A stretch of 64,000 nt of DNA from Burkholderia pyrrocinia (GTDB lineage Bacteria; Pseudomonadota; Gammaproteobacteria; Burkholderiales; Burkholderiaceae). The translations under genes and the position numbers were made by a program. The stretch covers positions 1,178,001 to 1,242,000 of the forward strand of contig NZ_CP011503.1 of NCBI RefSeq assembly GCF_001028665.1, in the 5' to 3' direction. Under the pieces are notes generated by a model. That model ran no database searches. It was not told the DNA's origin and was given only the letters and a program-made list of their open reading frames with translations. This document shows, piece by piece, positions 30,489 through 39,008 of this stretch (within the stretch, counting starts at the first letter, position 1; each line of letters starts with the position of its first letter).

Positions 30489-32774
30489 ATGACCGAATTC
30501 AACGACACCCAACAGCAGCTCTCGAAGTTCCGCCTGCGCGTCGCGGCGGCGGGCGTGTTCGTGTTCGTCTGCTTCGGGCTGCTCGCGAGCCGCTTCTTCT
30601 ACCTGCAGTTGATGCAGCACGGCAAATACGCGCTGCAGGCCGAGGAAAACCGCATCTCGGTTGCGCCGATCGTGCCGAACCGCGGGATCATCACCGACCG
30701 CAACGGCGTGATCCTGGCGAAGAACTATTCGGCCTACACGCTCGAGATCACGCCGTCGAAGCTCGACGACACGCTCGACAACACGATCGACAAGCTGTCC
30801 GAGATCATCCCGATCGACGCACGCGATCGCCGCCGCTTCAAGAAGCTGCAGGAAGACTCGAAGAACTTCGAGAGCCTGCCGATCCGCACGCGGCTCACCG
30901 ACGCGGAAGTCGCGCGCTTCACCGCGCAGCGTTTCCGCTTCCCCGGCGTCGACGTGCGTGCGCGGCTGTTCCGCCAATATCCGCTCGGCACGACCGCCGC
31001 GCATGTGATCGGCTACATCGGCCGGATCTCGAAGCGCGACCAGGATCGTATCGACGCGATGAGCGACGACAACGACAGCGACCAGGAAAACTACGATCCG
31101 CGCCGCGACGCGAACAACTACAAGGGCACCGACTACATCGGCAAGATCGGTGTCGAGCAGAGCTACGAGACCGAGCTGCACGGGCTGACGGGCTTCGAGG
31201 AGGTCGAGGTGACGGCCGGCGGCCGGCCCGTGCGCACGCTGTCGCGCACGCAGGCGACACCCGGCAACAACCTCGTGCTGTCGCTCGACATCGGGCTGCA
31301 GCAGGTCGCCGAGCAGGCGTTCGCCGGCAAGCGCGGCGCGCTCGTCGCGATCGAGCCGAAGACGGGCGACGTGCTCGCGTTCGTGTCGTCGCCGAGCTTC
31401 GACCCGAATTCGTTCGTCGACGGCATCGACCAGCAGACCTGGGACGAGCTGAACACCTCGACCGACAAGCCGCTGCTGAACCGCCCGCTGCACGGCACCT
31501 ACCCGCCCGGCTCGACGTACAAGCCGTTCATGGCACTCGCGGGCCTGACGCTCGGCAAGCGCTCGCCGGGCTGGGGCTTCCAGGATCCCGGCTACTTCAC
31601 GTTCGGCGGCCACACGTTCCGCAACGACGTGCGCTCGGGCCAGGGCTGGGTCGACATGAACAAGGCGATCATGGTGTCGAACGACACCTACTTCTACATG
31701 CTCGCACGCGACCTCGGCGTGAACGCGATCGCGAACTTCATGAAGCCGTTCGGCTTCGGCCAGATCACCGGGATCGACATCCAGGGCGAAGCGCGCGGGA
31801 TCCTGCCGTCGACCGACTGGAAGAAGAAGGCGTTCAAGAAGGCCGCGCAGCAGAAGTGGTTCGACGGCGAGACGATCAGCCTCGGGATCGGCCAGGGCTA
31901 CAACTCGTTCACGATCCTGCAGCTCGCGCACGCGACCGCGACGCTCGCGAACAACGGCGTCGTGATGAAGCCCCACCTCGTGAAGGAAGTCGAGGATCCG
32001 ATCTCGCGCGGGCGTCGCCTGACCGTGCCGAAGGAAAGCGAAACGATCCCGCTCAAGCAGGCCGACATCGACGTCGTGAAGCGCGGGATGGAGAACGTGA
32101 TCGAGAACCCGTCCGGCACCGCGTACAAGGTGTTCCGCGGCGCGCCGTACCTCGCCGCCGGCAAGACCGGTACCGCTCAGGTGTTCTCGCTGCAGGGCTC
32201 CAACTACAAGGGCCACCTGCTCGCCGAGCACCTGCGCGACCACGCACTGTTCATCGCGTACGCGCCGGTCGACCATCCGCAGATCGCCGTGGCGCTGGTC
32301 GTCGAGAACGGCGGCTGGGGTGCGCAGGCCGCGGGCCCGATCGCGCGCCGCGTGCTCGACTTCTACCTCGTCGAACGCCAGAACCCGCAGAACGAGGCCG
32401 CGGCCGTGGCGGCCGCGGCGTCGGCGACCGAACCCGTCAACGCACCGGTGATCGGCGACGCGAACAAGCCCGCCGCCGTCGCGGCCGGCTTCAAGGCGCT
32501 GCCGCAGCCCGTCGTGCCGACCGCGGCCAGCGCGGCCGATGCGGCGTCGGCCGCGTCGGCGCCCGATGCGTCGGGTGCGGCCGGGGCAAGCGCGGCGCAA
32601 CCGGCCGAAGCGAGCGCCGCGGCGCCGAGGGCCGCGAGCCTGCCGCCGATCCGGCGCCCGCACCGGCCGCGCCGGCCCGCCAGCGACGCGCAGCCGCTCG
32701 TCGCCACGCCGCGGGACGACAACCACCGTGCGACGGCCCCCGCGAAAGCGGCGGACGCCGGCACCGCTCATTAA
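30489..32774 (+). CDS. mrdA: penicillin-binding protein 2 (elongasome transpeptidase)
   Basis: A 761-residue class B PBP: one membrane helix near residues 17-38, PBP dimerisation domain, then the transpeptidase domain with SxxK at S342-TYK, SND near the second motif (VSNDTYF) and KTG at K559. It crosslinks lateral-wall peptidoglycan. The last 120 residues or so are an Ala-rich then Arg/Pro-rich extension absent from E. coli PBP2 (633 aa). It lies 100 bases after mreD and 11 before rodA. Confidence 0.96.
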   Translation: MTEFNDTQQQLSKFRLRVAAAGVFVFVCFGLLASRFFYLQLMQHGKYALQAEENRISVAPIVPNRGIITDRNGVILAKNYSAYTLEITPSKLDDTLDNTIDKLSEIIPIDARDRRRFKKLQEDSKNFESLPIRTRLTDAEVARFTAQRFRFPGVDVRARLFRQYPLGTTAAHVIGYIGRISKRDQDRIDAMSDDNDSDQENYDPRRDANNYKGTDYIGKIGVEQSYETELHGLTGFEEVEVTAGGRPVRTLSRTQATPGNNLVLSLDIGLQQVAEQAFAGKRGALVAIEPKTGDVLAFVSSPSFDPNSFVDGIDQQTWDELNTSTDKPLLNRPLHGTYPPGSTYKPFMALAGLTLGKRSPGWGFQDPGYFTFGGHTFRNDVRSGQGWVDMNKAIMVSNDTYFYMLARDLGVNAIANFMKPFGFGQITGIDIQGEARGILPSTDWKKKAFKKAAQQKWFDGETISLGIGQGYNSFTILQLAHATATLANNGVVMKPHLVKEVEDPISRGRRLTVPKESETIPLKQADIDVVKRGMENVIENPSGTAYKVFRGAPYLAAGKTGTAQVFSLQGSNYKGHLLAEHLRDHALFIAYAPVDHPQIAVALVVENGGWGAQAAGPIARRVLDFYLVERQNPQNEAAAVAAAASATEPVNAPVIGDANKPAAVAAGFKALPQPVVPTAASAADAASAASAPDASGAAGASAAQPAEASAAAPRAASLPPIRRPHRPRRPASDAQPLVATPRDDNHRATAPAKAADAGTAH

Positions 32775-32785
32775 CGGAGAAAGGC

Positions 32786-33934
32786 ATGCAATTCGACAAG
32801 CGCGCCTGGCTCGACAAGATCAAGCAGATGTTCGCGGGCTTCGACCGCCCGCTCGCCCTCATCGTGTTCCTGCTGCTGTGCGTCGGCATCGTCACGCTCT
32901 ACAGCGCGGCGATCGACATGCCGGGCCGCGTCGAGGACCAGTTGCGCAACATCCTGCTGACGTTCGTGCTGATGTGGGTGATCGCCAACATCCCGCCGAC
33001 CACGCTGATGCGCTTCGCGGTCCCGCTCTATACGTTCGGGGTCGCGCTGCTGATCGCGGTCGCGCTGTTCGGGATGACCAAGAAGGGCGCGAAGCGCTGG
33101 CTGAACGTCGGCGTCGTGATCCAGCCGTCGGAGATCCTCAAGATCGCGACGCCGCTGATGCTCGCGTGGTACTACCAGCGCCGCGAAGGCGGGCTGCGCT
33201 GGTACGACTTCCTCGCCGCGTTCGGGATCCTGATGGTGCCGGTCGGGCTGATCGCGAAGCAGCCCGACCTCGGCACGGGCCTGCTCGTGTTCGCCGCAGG
33301 CTTCTTCGTGATCTACCTCGCCGGCCTGTCGTTCAAGCTGATCGTGCCGGTGCTCGTCGCGGGCGTGATCGCGGTCGGGTCGATCGCCGTGTTCGAGGAG
33401 CGGATCTGCCAGCCCGAAGTGCAGTGGCCGCTGATGCACGACTACCAGAAGCACCGCGTGTGCACGCTGCTCGACCCGACTTCCGACCCGCTCGGCAAGG
33501 GCTTCCACACGATCCAGGCCGTGATCGCGATCGGCTCGGGCGGCGTACTCGGCAAGGGCTACCTGAAAGGCACGCAGGCGCACCTCGAATTCATTCCGGA
33601 AAAGCACACCGACTTCATCTTCGCGGTGTTCTCGGAGGAGTGGGGGCTCGTCGGCGGGCTCGTGCTGCTGACGCTGTACATGGCGCTGATCGCGCGCGGG
33701 CTCTATATCGCCGCGCAGGGCGCGACGCTGTTCGGCCGCCTGCTCGCGGGTTCGCTCACGCTCGCGTTCTTCGTCTATGCGTTCGTCAACATCGGGATGG
33801 TGAGCGGCGTGCTGCCGGTCGTCGGCGTGCCGTTACCGTTCATGAGTTACGGCGGTACCGCGCTCACGACGCTCGGCATCGCGATCGGGATGATCATGAG
33901 CGTCGGGCGGCAGCGGCGGCTGATGAAGAGCTGA
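32786..33934 (+). CDS. mrdB: peptidoglycan polymerase RodA (SEDS family)
   Basis: A 382-residue SEDS glycosyltransferase with about ten membrane helices. Family residues: WLNVGVVIQPSE, AKQPDLGTG (with the catalytic Asp), FIPEKHTDFIFAVFSEEWG and PLPFMSYGGTA. It pairs with PBP2 in the elongasome. ATG 32786 follows GGAGAAAGG, a strong ribosome-binding site. A terminator follows the stop. Confidence 0.96.
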   Translation: MQFDKRAWLDKIKQMFAGFDRPLALIVFLLLCVGIVTLYSAAIDMPGRVEDQLRNILLTFVLMWVIANIPPTTLMRFAVPLYTFGVALLIAVALFGMTKKGAKRWLNVGVVIQPSEILKIATPLMLAWYYQRREGGLRWYDFLAAFGILMVPVGLIAKQPDLGTGLLVFAAGFFVIYLAGLSFKLIVPVLVAGVIAVGSIAVFEERICQPEVQWPLMHDYQKHRVCTLLDPTSDPLGKGFHTIQAVIAIGSGGVLGKGYLKGTQAHLEFIPEKHTDFIFAVFSEEWGLVGGLVLLTLYMALIARGLYIAAQGATLFGRLLAGSLTLAFFVYAFVNIGMVSGVLPVVGVPLPFMSYGGTALTTLGIAIGMIMSVGRQRRLMKS

Positions 33935-33958
33935 CCGCGCGGCACGGCCGCAGCAAGG

Positions 33959-33987
33959 AAAAACGGCGCCCCGGCGCCGTTTTTTTA
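33959..33987. terminator. bidirectional terminator after rodA
   Basis: GC-rich stem (CGGCGCC with GGCGCCG, 2-base loop) extended by AAAAA on the left and TTTTTTT on the right, usable by rodA and by the minus-strand Sel1 gene that ends at 34032. Confidence 0.9.
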
Positions 33988-34031
33988 TGTGCGTTTCGAA
34001 CTCGAACGCGGCAACGCAGCACGGCGCCCGG

Positions 34032-34808
34032 TCACTGCGGCGCCACGCGCGGGTTCCCCGGCTCCGCGCCGCCGCCCGACGCCGGCCCCTGTGGCTTCAG
34101 CCGCGCGCTCAGCTCCTTGAATTTCAGCCCGGCCGTCTCGTCGCCCTGCGCGGCCGCGGCCGCGTAGTACGCACGCGCGATGTTCAGGTTCTGCTCGACG
34201 CCGTCGCCGCCGCGCTCGTAGAACGATGCGGTCACGTACTGCGCGGTCGGCTCGCCCGCGTCGGCGGCCTGCTTGTACCACACGAACGCCTGCCGGTTGT
34301 CGCGCGGCGTGCCGCGCCCGTCGAGGAACTGGTTCGCGAGCGACAGCGCGGCCTGCACATGCCCCTGCTTCGCCGCCCGCAGGAACCAGCGATGCGCTTC
34401 GGCCGGATTGCGCGCGACGAACTCGCCGTCGTCGAACATCCGGCCGTACACGTACTGCGCATGCGACATGTTCGCGTCGGCCGCGCGCTTCAGCCAGCGC
34501 AACCCTTCGTCGACATTCGCCGTCACGCCTTCGCCCGTCAGCAGCATCATCGCGTAGTTGAATTGCGCGAGACGATCGCCGCGCTCGGCCGCGTCGTGGA
34601 ACTGCACCAGCGCCGCGCGATAGTCGCCGGCGTTGTAGTCGGCGACCGCCGATTGCGTCTCGCGCGACGGATCGGGCTTCGCTTGCGGCGCCCCCTGCGC
34701 GGCTGCCGCGACACACACGGCCCACAGGCCGAGCATCGCACCGAACCGCCCGCGCGCACCGGTCGCACCCTGCGCGCGCCTGCAAGACGCGCCGTCGCCA
34801 CCGTTCAT
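34032..34808 (-). CDS. Sel1-like repeat protein, probably exported
   Basis: A 258-residue protein with a basic N-terminus, hydrophobic stretch (AMLGLWAVCVAAAAQGA) acting as a signal peptide, and about five Sel1/TPR-type repeats such as AQFNYAMMLLTGEGV, AQYVYGRMFDDGEFV and AALSLANQFLDGRGT. Such alpha-solenoids mediate protein contacts; no enzymatic motif is present. ATG 34808 overlaps the stop of the upstream aldolase gene as ATGA, so both are co-translated. The partner is unknown. Confidence 0.85.
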   Translation of the reverse strand: MNGGDGASCRRAQGATGARGRFGAMLGLWAVCVAAAAQGAPQAKPDPSRETQSAVADYNAGDYRAALVQFHDAAERGDRLAQFNYAMMLLTGEGVTANVDEGLRWLKRAADANMSHAQYVYGRMFDDGEFVARNPAEAHRWFLRAAKQGHVQAALSLANQFLDGRGTPRDNRQAFVWYKQAADAGEPTAQYVTASFYERGGDGVEQNLNIARAYYAAAAAQGDETAGLKFKELSARLKPQGPASGGGAEPGNPRVAPQ

Positions 34809-35590
34809 GACCGTACCTCCTGCAGCGCTTGCCGCGTCGCACGCAGCAGCCAGCTCACGTCGGCCGACAGCGTGATCATCCGGTAGCCGGCCTCGCGGTA
34901 CTGCCGAGCACCCGCCGCGTCGCCCGCGAAAATGCCGACCGCGACGCCGGCCTGCTTGCCGGCCGCGAGCACGCGCGCCATCGCGGTTTCGACGTCCGGG
35001 TGGCGGATGTCGCCGAGATGCCCGAGGCTCGCCGCGAGATCGGCCGGGCCGATGAACAGGCAATCGACGCCGGGCGTCGCCGCGATCCGCTCGACTTCGT
35101 CGACGCCGCGCGCCGATTCGATCTGCACGATCACCGCGACCTGCGCGTTCGCCGTCTGCAGGTAATCGCGGCGCATCCCGAACGCCGCCGCGCGCACCAT
35201 GCCCGCGACGCCGCGCAGCCCGTCGGGAGATTCGGGCGACGGGAAGCGCGTGAGCCGCACCGCGTGCGCGGCGTCGTCGGGCGTCTCGATGCACGGAAAC
35301 ATCAGCGTGCGTGCGCCGGCGTCGAGCGCGCGCTTCACGAGCCACGGCTCGCGCGCCGGCACGCGCACGACGGGCTCGCTCGGCAGGTGCGCGGCAGCGA
35401 TCGCGCGCAACTGCGAGGCGACGTCGCGGCTGTCGTTCGGCGCGTGTTCCATGTCGATGCAGAGCCAGTCGTAGCCGGCGTGCGCGAGCGCTTCCGCGGC
35501 CGAATCGCTGCCGAGCGACAGCCACAGGCCGTACAGCGGCTCGTCGCCGTCGCGCAGGCGTTGTTTGAGGGAATTGGTGAGCGTGCTCAT
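34805..35590 (-). CDS. HpcH/HpaI-family class II aldolase
   Basis: A 261-residue TIM-barrel aldolase. Motifs: YDWLCIDMEHAPND (base and metal region), VRVPAREP, QIESARGVDEVE (metal-binding Glu) and IGPADLAASLGHLG. Family members such as HpaI, GarL and RhmA cleave 2-keto-3-deoxy acids to pyruvate plus an aldehyde; the substrate cannot be fixed here because no catabolic genes are adjacent. It overlaps the Sel1 gene by four bases. Confidence 0.88.
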   Translation of the reverse strand: MSTLTNSLKQRLRDGDEPLYGLWLSLGSDSAAEALAHAGYDWLCIDMEHAPNDSRDVASQLRAIAAAHLPSEPVVRVPAREPWLVKRALDAGARTLMFPCIETPDDAAHAVRLTRFPSPESPDGLRGVAGMVRAAAFGMRRDYLQTANAQVAVIVQIESARGVDEVERIAATPGVDCLFIGPADLAASLGHLGDIRHPDVETAMARVLAAGKQAGVAVGIFAGDAAGARQYREAGYRMITLSADVSWLLRATRQALQEVRS

Positions 35591-35906
35591 CGATACGGCC
35601 TCCGGGACGGAACGGCAATCGAACGGGACAAGCAACTGGCGAAGCGGGGCGCAACACGCCGGGCAGCGCAGCACGACGGCGGCGCCGGACCGCGCCCTGG
35701 AACGTTAGTCGGCCATGGGCGGCCGATCTGACAGCGCGGGCCGCGCGACGGCGCACGGATGCGTTTTTCGGTGCCACGCAACGATCATAGCGCGGCGTTA
35801 CGCGGAATGTGGGAATGGGCGGGGAGCAGCGCCGGCGCGGGACGAGGCCGCAAGGCGCAATGGCAGGCAGCCCGCGCCGGACGGCGGGGCTGCCGGGAAG
35901 GCAGGA
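35591..35906. other. intergenic region between the aldolase gene and queD
   Basis: About 316 bases. It contains the upstream region of the aldolase gene and the 3' flank of queD. Several short overlapping frames are present, but none has a ribosome-binding site or family-like product. I see no clear promoter or terminator. Confidence 0.35.
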
Positions 35907-36359
35907 TCAGCGGCCGGGCTGGCGCTCGACGTCGGCCCAGCAGTTCGGCGTTTCGTACAGGCGCACGCGCTCGAGGCGCAGGTTCACGCCGTAGTGCGCG
36001 TCGTACACGTTCGCGAGGAGGTCGAACGCGATCGCCGCGAGGTTCTCGACGGTCGGGATCCGGTCGATCACGACGGTCTTGTGGTCGGCCATCTGCTCGA
36101 GGAACGAGCGCACGACATCGTCGCGCGCGTAGACCAGGAATGCGTGGTCCCACTTGCTGACGAGGTGCTCCATCGCGAGCGCCTTCACGTCGGCGAAATC
36201 CATCACCATGCCGCGGTCGGGCGCGCCCTCGGTATCGACGAGATCGCCGCGCAACGTGATTTCGAGCACGTAGCGATGGCCGTGCAGGTTCCTGCACTGG
36301 CTGCGGTGATCGGGAATGCGGTGGCCCGCGTCGAATTCGAGTTTTCGGGTAATCAGCAC
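35907..36359 (-). CDS. queD: 6-carboxy-5,6,7,8-tetrahydropterin synthase QueD
   Basis: A 150-residue QueD, second enzyme of queuosine (7-deazaguanine) synthesis. Zinc ligands are H13 (FDAGHR), H26 and H28 (NLHGHRY); catalytic C22 sits in SQCRN. The later segments WDHAFLV, PTVENLA and ETPNCWADV are typical. It is the last gene of the queC-queE-queD cluster. Confidence 0.95.
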   Translation of the reverse strand: MLITRKLEFDAGHRIPDHRSQCRNLHGHRYVLEITLRGDLVDTEGAPDRGMVMDFADVKALAMEHLVSKWDHAFLVYARDDVVRSFLEQMADHKTVVIDRIPTVENLAAIAFDLLANVYDAHYGVNLRLERVRLYETPNCWADVERQPGR

Positions 36360-36377
36360 GATGTCAAAAGCCGGGGC

Positions 36378-37010
36378 TCAGGGAATGTTCAGATATTTGT
36401 GGGTCTGCATCGACAGGCGCCACTGCGGATGACGCTTGCACCAGTCGATCGCGAGCTTCGTATTGAGGTCGCGCGACGGGCCGTCCATCGGCTGGACGAG
36501 GAAATACTCAAAGTCGAGCTTCGCATAGTCGGCCAGCCGCTGGTTGTCCTGCGGGATCACGACCTTCAGTTCGTTGCCCTTCGTGACGACGAGCGGCGCG
36601 TCGGCCTTCGGGCTCACGCAGATCCAGTCGATCGATTCGAGCACCGGCAGCGAGCCGTTGGTCTCGATCGCGATCTCGAAGCCGGCCGCGTGCAGTGCAT
36701 CGACGAGCGGCTGGTCGAGCTGCAGCATCGGCTCGCCGCCCGTGCAGACGACGAAGCGGTGCGCTTCGCCCTCCGGCCACAGGCCGGCGATCGTCGCGAC
36801 GAGCGCTTCGGCGTCCTTGAACTTGCCGCCGTTCTCGCCGTCGGTGCCGACGAAGTCCGTATCGCAGAAGCGGCACACGGCCTCCGCACGATCCTCTTCG
36901 CGGCCCGACCACAGGTTGCAGCCGGCGAACCGGCAGAACACGGCCGGCCGGCCCGCGTTCGCGCCCTCGCCCTGCAACGTGTAGAAAATTTCCTTGACCG
37001 CGTAAGTCAT
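36378..37010 (-). CDS. queE: 7-carboxy-7-deazaguanine synthase QueE
   Basis: A 210-residue radical-SAM enzyme converting 6-carboxytetrahydropterin to 7-carboxy-7-deazaguanine. The cluster-binding motif is the unusual CX14CX2C (C31, C46, C49) known for QueE of Burkholderia. VCTGGEPML follows, binding SAM. ATG 37010 gives the family start MTYAVKEIFYTLQGEG. It is 18 bases upstream of queD. Confidence 0.95.
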   Translation of the reverse strand: MTYAVKEIFYTLQGEGANAGRPAVFCRFAGCNLWSGREEDRAEAVCRFCDTDFVGTDGENGGKFKDAEALVATIAGLWPEGEAHRFVVCTGGEPMLQLDQPLVDALHAAGFEIAIETNGSLPVLESIDWICVSPKADAPLVVTKGNELKVVIPQDNQRLADYAKLDFEYFLVQPMDGPSRDLNTKLAIDWCKRHPQWRLSMQTHKYLNIP

Positions 37011-37084
37011 CGTGCTTCGTCCGGCTCGCGCCGCTCGTTGTCGATCAGAATCCGTATCCATCAAGCGCTGCCCGCGCGTCCGCG

Positions 37085-37819
37085 TCACAGCGGCGCTTCG
37101 GTCACCCGCTCGCACTTCAGGTAGGCCTCGTAGCCGCGCTTGCGCAGCTTGCAGGCCGGGCACTCGCCGCAGCCGAAGCCCCAGTCGTGCAGTTCCGCGC
37201 GCTCGCCCACGTAGCACGTGTGCGTCTCGACGCGGATCAGTTCGACGAGCGCTTCGCCGCCGAGCTGTTCGGCGAGCTGCCACGTCTGCGCCTTGTCGAG
37301 CCACATCAGCGGCGTCTCGAGCACGATGCGCGTGTCCATCCCGAGGTTCAGCGCGACCTGCAGCGCCTTCATCGTGTCGTCGCGGCAGTCGGGGTAGCCC
37401 GAAAAATCGGTCTCGCACATCCCGCCGACCAGCACGCGCAGCCCGCGGCGATAGGCGATCGCCGCGGCGATCGTCATGAACATCAGGTTGCGGCCCGGCA
37501 CGAACGTGTTCGGCAGGCCGTTCGCCGTCGTCTCGATCTCGATCGTGCGCGTCATCGCGGTATCGCTGATCGCGCCGAGCACCGACAGGTCGATCATGTG
37601 ATCGTCGCCGAGCCGGTCCGACCACGCGGGAAACCTGTGCTTCAGCGCTTCGCGCACGCCTTCGCGACATTCGAGCTCGACCCGATGGCGCTGGCCGTAA
37701 TCGAAGCCAAGCGTCTCGACCGTCTGGTAGCGTTCGAGCGCCCATGCCACGCACGTGGCCGAGTCCTGCCCGCCGGAAAACAACACGAGCGCGCCGTCTT
37801 TAGCGTCTGTCCGAATCAC
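37085..37819 (-). CDS. queC: 7-cyano-7-deazaguanine synthase QueC
   Basis: A 244-residue ATP-dependent ligase that makes preQ0. P-loop [10 protein letters not shown] is near residues 12-21, and the C-terminal zinc site is CGECPAC preceded by a further Cys. GTG 37819 was chosen because it gives the usual start [17 protein letters not shown]; an ATG 36 bases upstream is possible but adds residues unlike the family. With queE and queD it forms the queuosine precursor cluster. Confidence 0.93.
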   Translation of the reverse strand: MIRTDAKDGALVLFSGGQDSATCVAWALERYQTVETLGFDYGQRHRVELECREGVREALKHRFPAWSDRLGDDHMIDLSVLGAISDTAMTRTIEIETTANGLPNTFVPGRNLMFMTIAAAIAYRRGLRVLVGGMCETDFSGYPDCRDDTMKALQVALNLGMDTRIVLETPLMWLDKAQTWQLAEQLGGEALVELIRVETHTCYVGERAELHDWGFGCGECPACKLRKRGYEAYLKCERVTEAPL

Positions 37820-38128
37820 CGTGATACTCCGTGAATGTATAGGCTCGCGTCGCACTGCGCCCCGGGGCCGGCTGCCGCCGGGCGGCCCGACGCGTGCCGG
37901 CCTGCGCCGGCTCGACCAGTATAGGCAGCGCGGTCGGCCGCGAACGCGGCGGAGCGCTTATACCGCCCATCGCGCGGCATCGTTGCCGCGCGTCACGGCG
38001 GCGCATGGCTGGCGGCCTGCCGTGCGCATGAAGCGATGCGCTAAGTCATTGAGCGGGCACGGATTTTATCATGCCCCGGCGAATGCTGCCGGGCACGCCG
38101 CCTATGACACGCAATACCCACCACAAAC
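37820..38128. other. intergenic region between queC and the tRNA-Phe terminator
   Basis: About 310 bases. It should hold the queC promoter; no preQ1 riboswitch-like fold or strong sigma-70 pair was recognised. Only short, unsupported reading frames occur. Confidence 0.35.
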
Positions 38129-38162
38129 GAAAAACCCCAAGAACCTTCCGATTCTTGGGGTT
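38129..38162 (-). terminator. terminator of tRNA-Phe
   Basis: On the minus strand, an 11-bp stem (38152-38162 with 38133-38143) followed by a U-rich tract (complement of GAAAAA). It begins 9 bases after the tRNA 3' end. Confidence 0.85.
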
Positions 38163-38170
38163 GGAACTGC

Positions 38171-38246
38171 TGGTGGCCTGGGACGGAATCGAACCATCGA
38201 CACGCGGATTTTCAATCCGCTGCTCTACCAACTGAGCTACCGGGCC
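38171..38246 (-). tRNA. tRNA-Phe (GAA)
   Basis: A 76-base cloverleaf with encoded CCA. Minus-strand sequence begins GGCCCGGTAGCTCAGTTGG. The anticodon stem GCGGA/TCCGC encloses loop TTGAAAA with anticodon GAA, and the T loop is TTCGATT. One C-A mismatch lies in the acceptor stem (position 5-68). Confidence 0.97.
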
Positions 38247-38259
38247 AACGAAGAATGAA

Positions 38260-38288
38260 AGTATATCGAGCTTTGCCTACCTGCTCAA
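38260..38288 (-). promoter_or_regulatory. sigma-70 promoter of tRNA-Phe
   Basis: On the minus strand, TTGAGC (38283-38288) and TATACT (38260-38265) with a 17-base spacer. The -10 box ends 13 bases before the tRNA. Confidence 0.75.
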
Positions 38289-38306
38289 GCGTTTTCGCAA
38301 AAAAAT

Positions 38307-39008
38307 TTATATCGCGCCTTCGGACGGCTTCTTGCCGAGCTCGACGCCGAGCTGCTTGAGCTTGCGATACAGGTGCGTGCGCTCGAGGCCCGTCTTCTCC
38401 GCGACGCGCGTCATGCTGCCGTTCTCGCGCGCGAGGTGATATTCGAAGTACGCACGCTCGAACGCATCGCGCGCTTCGCGCAGCGGGATGTCGAACGGGA
38501 TCGCGGCCGTCTGCCCCGCGAGGCCGAGTGCCGCCGCCATGTCGTCGCCGAGGGTCGGCAGCGCAGCCGCGGATGCAACCGCCGCGGACCCCGCGGCCTG
38601 TCCGGCGCCGGCCTTCGCCGCCGCGTTCGCGGACACCGGCGCCGCGCCGCGTGCGAGACCGTGCTCGACGGACTTCAGCAGCTTCTGCAGCGCGATCGGC
38701 TTCTCGAGGAAATCGAGCGCGCCGATCTTCGTCGCCTCGACGGCCGTGTCGATCGTCGCGTGCCCGGACATCATGATCACGGGCATCGTCAGCAGCCCCT
38801 GCGCCGCCCATTCCTTGAGCAACGTGACGCCGTCGGTATCGGGCATCCAGATATCGAGCAGCACGAGATCGGGCGCCTGATTCAGCCGGTATTCCCGCGC
38901 GGCCTGCGCGTTCTCCGCTGCCTCGACGACATGTCCTTCATCGCTGAGGATCTCCGAGAGCAATTCCCGGATGCCCATTTCATCATCTACCACCAGGATG
39001 GTTGCCAT
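38307..39008 (-). CDS. NtrX-like response regulator without an AAA+ domain
   Basis: A 233-residue regulator: receiver domain with D8-D9, phospho-acceptor D52 (LLDIWMPD) and K103 (EKPI), an Ala-rich linker (about 125-155), and a C-terminal Fis-type helix-turn-helix (MTRVAEKTGLERTHLYRKLKQLG). NtrX proteins are usually about 450 residues with a central sigma-54-interacting AAA+ domain, which is missing here, so it cannot act as a classical enhancer-binding activator. Its ATG directly abuts the stop of ntrY. Confidence 0.9.
   Translation of the reverse strand: MATILVVDDEMGIRELLSEILSDEGHVVEAAENAQAAREYRLNQAPDLVLLDIWMPDTDGVTLLKEWAAQGLLTMPVIMMSGHATIDTAVEATKIGALDFLEKPIALQKLLKSVEHGLARGAAPVSANAAAKAGAGQAAGSAAVASAAALPTLGDDMAAALGLAGQTAAIPFDIPLREARDAFERAYFEYHLARENGSMTRVAEKTGLERTHLYRKLKQLGVELGKKPSEGAI

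Noticed and set aside
30405..32771. Long minus-strand frame opposite mrdA
   Set aside because: Antisense shadow of PBP2 with Arg/Val/His-rich composition.
37820..38000. preQ1 riboswitch upstream of queC
   Set aside because: No H-type pseudoknot or A-rich preQ1 core was found.
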